Positions 7,077-9,666 of a stretch of 9,666 nucleotides of DNA are shown here, in pieces; the stretch's first letter is position 1; each line of letters opens with the position of its first letter. Location of the stretch: assembly GCA_900769785.1 (NCBI GenBank), contig CAAGHV010000119.1:1-9666 (forward strand), read 5' to 3'. Origin of the DNA: Bacteroidales bacterium. Its GTDB lineage: Bacteria > Bacteroidota > Bacteroidia > Bacteroidales > P3. Below the pieces are notes generated by a model. The model was not told the DNA's origin. It saw only the letters and a program-made list of their open reading frames with translations, and searched no databases. The position numbers were made by a program, and so were the translations under genes.

Positions 7077-9260
7077 CTCCCACTTCTTCATATACTTCTT
7101 AAACGATTTGGTAAAAGTTTTATACCATTTATCTACCGAATAGTAAAGTATAGTTTCAAGTGCATCGTCGAATATGTATCCCTGCTCTACCATATCATAT
7201 GTCATATTCTTAGCCAGCTCATCTTGCAGTTTCTTAGTCTTCGATGCTTTGCAACCCATATCCTTCAAAGCACCCAAAGCCTCCAATGCCACCATATATT
7301 CCTTTTGTGCTATTATTAAATTTATGGCATCAAATACATAATTTATACTACCACTTTGTTGTAACATATTTCTGGTAGGCATATGCGATACTCCCATTGT
7401 TCCAAGTTCGTATCGGTTATACAAAGCTTCGGCCGAAGCATACTGACGTATGTATGCCGAGGTATCGCCTTGTCTCATACTCTTTTGTGCATCGTCCATT
7501 AGGTTTACATATTCCAATGGCATGGCCACCTGCTGCATAAGCAACTTCAGCCTTGTTTTATCCAACTTACAGTTCTTAGATTCCGGCACTGCCAAGGCCT
7601 TACGTACAAGTTCTTCGGCACGGACAAACTCTTTGCGTTTCAAGCAGTCGGTTATACCATATATATATGCATCTAATTCGTCTTGACGCTTGCTACATAG
7701 TTTCTCATCCAAGGTTAGCAGATACGACTTCATTATTCGTACTATTCCTGTATCCCTTGCTACATTATATGTAGTTATAAGCTCATTGGCCACGGCTATA
7801 AGACTGTCGGCGGTGGCTTGTTCGCCCTGCCATACAGCAAACTCGGCAGCCGACATGCGTTTGGCTGTTATCTCTCGTATAGCCATTAGGTACATCTTGT
7901 TAACCTCGTTCTTATTTGCACCCGATATACCTCCCTTGGTTGCCGTTTCCAAAGCCTCCAATGCTTTGTCGAAACTACCTATTGACATATATTCTTTTGC
8001 TTCGGCAAGTTTGGCTTCAACTTCTTTGCCCATAGTAGCAGCGGAAGTTATGCCACGTTTGGTTTTCTCGTTTATATAATCTTCCTCTATGTTTTCTATC
8101 TCGGCTTGGGCTGCAGCCAAGTCCATATTATCATCGTCCCCTACATAGTCGTCGAAACGTTCGGCATACGATTCTTCTACACTCTCATTTTCTATGGCCT
8201 CGTATTCTAGTTCCAGTGGTGTCTTGCCCGGATTGAGGGTAGCCATCTTGGCCTCCAGCAATTCTCTAGTATCCTTATCGGTATATTCGGCCATGGTCTT
8301 GGCATGTGCCATATAATCTTCGGCCAATGGGTCGCCACGCAATTCCAAAGCCTCGGCAATATAACTTTCAGATATTTGTTTGGCCAGTTGGTCAAACTTC
8401 ATATCGTCGTGGATATCATCTTTGTTTTCGGAGTAGTAGCTGTATGCAGCCAATGCAAACTCCTCGGCTGCCGCATTCCTATTTGATTTCAATGCTTTTC
8501 GTGCCATATCTATCTGTGCACCATATACGCCTGTACGGCAACGTTCCAGTACATTCTGCACATTCATACTGTCGCATATATTCATCTTATCTTTGACACA
8601 AAAAGCCTCTAGTTCAAGCATAACCGCAACGGCTTGCGGATATTTCTCTTGCTGTTCCAAACTTAGAGCATACATATAATTCTTGTTGTATGCATATTCC
8701 AATAGTCCTTTTATCAATGTCTTTTCATCGGTATTGGGACTCATGGTTGATATAATATTGTACAACCGCTGCGAAGCATCGCCTAGTTTGGTGCTGTCGA
8801 TATCCATTATAGCCAACTGCAAGTGCGAAAGCACATGCTTGGAATTTACACCAATGGCTTTGTTGAAATACTCTGTTGCCGACTCTCCATCACCTGCTTC
8901 CATCATAGCAACACCAAAGCGATAAAGACAATCGGCTACCTTGGGCTTGTAAAAGTTTATCATCTCTCTGTTCTGGTTGACCAAAGTAGAAAGGATATAC
9001 CAACGTTCGTTCACTACAATATCACTTCGGTATGCCGAATATTGTTTTATTATCTGCTCGGCTTCCGATAGTTGAGATGTGTAGTCACTTATTAGTTCAG
9101 GAGTATCGTAGCGAAAGTTTGATAACAGACGTATATACTCATCTATTTCAGCAACAACTGACGACTGCTCGGCCCGCGAAAGATTTTGTGCCTTTACCGA
9201 CAAAGGCAACAGTGAAATAATTACTGACAACAGTAATGCTCTTCTAATAATATTTCTCAT
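7059..9260 (-). CDS. Secreted TPR-like helical-repeat protein, function unknown
   Basis: A 733-residue protein with a clear Sec signal peptide: two N-terminal arginines pairs region MRNIIRR, a hydrophobic core at 8-20, and probable cleavage after VKA (residue 24). No lipobox cysteine is present, so it should be periplasmic or surface-associated and soluble. The mature part is almost all helical. A good TPR-type unit lies at about 108-150 (FGVAMMEAGDGESATEYFNKAIGVNSKH). Weaker helical hairpins lie at about 195-218, 245-275, 411-442, 525-560 and 640-668. A strongly acidic linker spans about 348-395, with DDYVGDDDNMD at 370-380. The C-terminus is Lys-rich and amphipathic (711-733). No enzymatic motif is visible. 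TPR proteins usually act as scaffolds, so a role in envelope assembly with the adjacent DUF456 protein is an inference only. I do not recognise a named orthologue. The ATG at 9260 gives the signal peptide directly; no promoter was identified. Confidence 0.93.
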   Translation of the reverse strand: MRNIIRRALLLSVIISLLPLSVKAQNLSRAEQSSVVAEIDEYIRLLSNFRYDTPELISDYTSQLSEAEQIIKQYSAYRSDIVVNERWYILSTLVNQNREMINFYKPKVADCLYRFGVAMMEAGDGESATEYFNKAIGVNSKHVLSHLQLAIMDIDSTKLGDASQRLYNIISTMSPNTDEKTLIKGLLEYAYNKNYMYALSLEQQEKYPQAVAVMLELEAFCVKDKMNICDSMNVQNVLERCRTGVYGAQIDMARKALKSNRNAAAEEFALAAYSYYSENKDDIHDDMKFDQLAKQISESYIAEALELRGDPLAEDYMAHAKTMAEYTDKDTRELLEAKMATLNPGKTPLELEYEAIENESVEESYAERFDDYVGDDDNMDLAAAQAEIENIEEDYINEKTKRGITSAATMGKEVEAKLAEAKEYMSIGSFDKALEALETATKGGISGANKNEVNKMYLMAIREITAKRMSAAEFAVWQGEQATADSLIAVANELITTYNVARDTGIVRIMKSYLLTLDEKLCSKRQDELDAYIYGITDCLKRKEFVRAEELVRKALAVPESKNCKLDKTRLKLLMQQVAMPLEYVNLMDDAQKSMRQGDTSAYIRQYASAEALYNRYELGTMGVSHMPTRNMLQQSGSINYVFDAINLIIAQKEYMVALEALGALKDMGCKASKTKKLQDELAKNMTYDMVEQGYIFDDALETILYYSVDKWYKTFTKSFKKYMKKWEKEKDI

Positions 9261-9381
9261 TCCAAATAAATTATCTAATCTATAAGGCGTATAACGGAAA
9301 TATATCGAAAATCGTATCTATACAACTTATAAAAAAAATACGAACCTATCAAATAAAGAGGTGTGCTCTACAGCGCGGAGA

Positions 9382-9513
9382 TATACATTATATTATATAT
9401 ATGTAGGGGTTGGATACGTCGCGTGAAATCCGCCGCGTGGTATAGACGTGCCGCGGCACGTCTATACGTCGGGTATGAAACCATAGGGTATATACATATT
9501 ATATTATGTAGGG
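9382..9513. repeat. Composite repeat: nested direct repeats around a palindrome
   Basis: Two AT-rich blocks, 9382-9409 and 9491-9513, are direct repeats with the form TATACAT, an A/T stretch, then ATGTAGGG. Each is also a weak hairpin through TACAT/ATGTA. Inside them are two GC-rich direct repeats: ATACGTCGCGTGAAATCC (9414-9431) and ATACGTCGGGTATGAAACC (9464-9482). At the centre is the palindrome at 9440-9467. The order AT, GC, palindrome, GC, AT, with flanks in the same orientation, suggests an insertion or partial duplication within a dispersed repeat. No coding capacity is present. Confidence 0.6.
9440..9467. repeat. Perfect 28-bp palindrome
   Basis: The left arm GTATAGACGTGCCG (9440-9453) is the exact reverse complement of the right arm CGGCACGTCTATAC (9454-9467), with no spacer. 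Both strands are the same, so it would extrude as a cruciform or fold as a long stem in RNA. It resembles GTAGAGACG...CGTCTCTAC-type palindromes I recall from intergenic DNA of Bacteroidota and cyanobacteria. No T-tract follows, so terminator function is doubtful. Confidence 0.85.
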
Positions 9514-9601
9514 AATATATTATTGTCTGTTGTCTCTAAAAAATACCCCTTGAAAATCAATAATATACCGGTAGCGTTCCAACACCCCCCTTTTTGCGTC
9601 G

Positions 9602-9666
9602 CAACACCCGGGTGTTGATGTGGCTAAGACCCGGGTGTTGATCACCACAAGACCTGGGTGTTGACG
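9602..9666. repeat. GC-rich 23-bp tandem repeat, continues past window end
   Basis: ACCCGGGTGTTGAT starts at 9606 and 9629, and ACCTGGGTGTTGAC starts at 9652, giving an exact 23-bp period over about 2.6 units. The intervening 9 nt differ (GTGGCTAAG and CACCACAAG). The first unit is part of a perfect 16-bp palindrome, CAACACCCGGGTGTTG (9602-9617). A further CAACACCC at 9580-9587 may be a decayed extra unit 22 bp to the left. Inter-unit stretches are short and partly alike, so this is a tandem repeat and not a CRISPR array. The array runs into the window end and its full size is unknown. Confidence 0.8.

Larger units (their letters stand above)
9261..9666. other. 406-bp non-coding, repeat-rich region upstream of the TPR gene
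   Basis: No reading frame of note is seen to the window end. The first 120 bp are AT-rich and should hold the TPR gene promoter, but no TTTG/TAnnTTTG pair at proper spacing was found. From about 9382 the region changes to alternating AT-rich and GC-rich repeats, described separately. The span 9514-9579 is plain sequence apart from an 8-bp palindrome TACCGGTA (9566-9573). A C6 run followed by T5 lies at 9585-9595. The GC-rich patches contrast with the surrounding AT-rich genome. Confidence 0.6.

Noticed and set aside
9263..9270. Minus-strand TTTATTTG just upstream of the TPR gene as a -7 box.
   Set aside because: The second base does not match, no -33 TTTG occurs at proper spacing, and it is only 3 bp from the ATG.
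9602..9666. CRISPR array.
   Set aside because: The variable parts are only about 9 nt and partly similar, the cores are about 14 nt, and no cas genes are present. It is a simple tandem repeat.

Overview
The window looks like a chromosomal, mostly housekeeping segment from an AT-rich member of the Bacteroidota, probably Bacteroidales. Four things point there. FeoA and FeoB are fused in one polypeptide. A strong match to the Bacteroidetes primary promoter (TTTG, 19 bp, TAnnTTTG) sits in front of that gene. Start codons are preceded by A-rich leaders rather than Shine-Dalgarno sites. The UvrA has a first zinc module without its first cysteine pair, which I recall as usual in this phylum. The placement is by family resemblance only; no rRNA or tRNA is present to confirm it.

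All five secure genes lie on the minus strand. In transcription order they are: a secreted 733-aa TPR-like helical-repeat protein (9260-7059); a 171-aa DUF456 membrane protein (7036-6521, 22 nt later); uvrA (6431-3621, 89 nt after the DUF456 stop); a FeoA-FeoB fusion ferrous iron transporter (3119-645, after a 501-bp gap and with its own promoter); and a divergent acyl carrier protein (333-88, after a 311-bp gap). The TPR and DUF456 genes are very likely one transcription unit. uvrA may be read from it too, but it has symmetric DNA elements just upstream. A doubtful 48-codon reading frame lies between feoB and the ACP gene.

The genes share no single pathway: envelope proteins of unknown role, nucleotide excision repair, Fe(II) uptake and acyl-group carriage. 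I see no defence system, CRISPR array, transposase, integrase or phage gene.

The unexplained structure is in the non-coding DNA. The 406 bp right of the TPR gene holds a composite repeat region: a perfect 28-bp palindrome inside two pairs of direct repeats (one AT-rich, one GC-rich), followed by GC-rich 23-bp tandem units carrying CCCGGG/CCTGGG cores that run off the window end. The uvrA-feoB gap has CGTGAT elements on a 22-bp lattice. The first 26 bp resemble a dispersed palindromic repeat seen in many Bacteroidota genomes. These are the best candidates for a second look. Nothing here is clear evidence of a new biological system.
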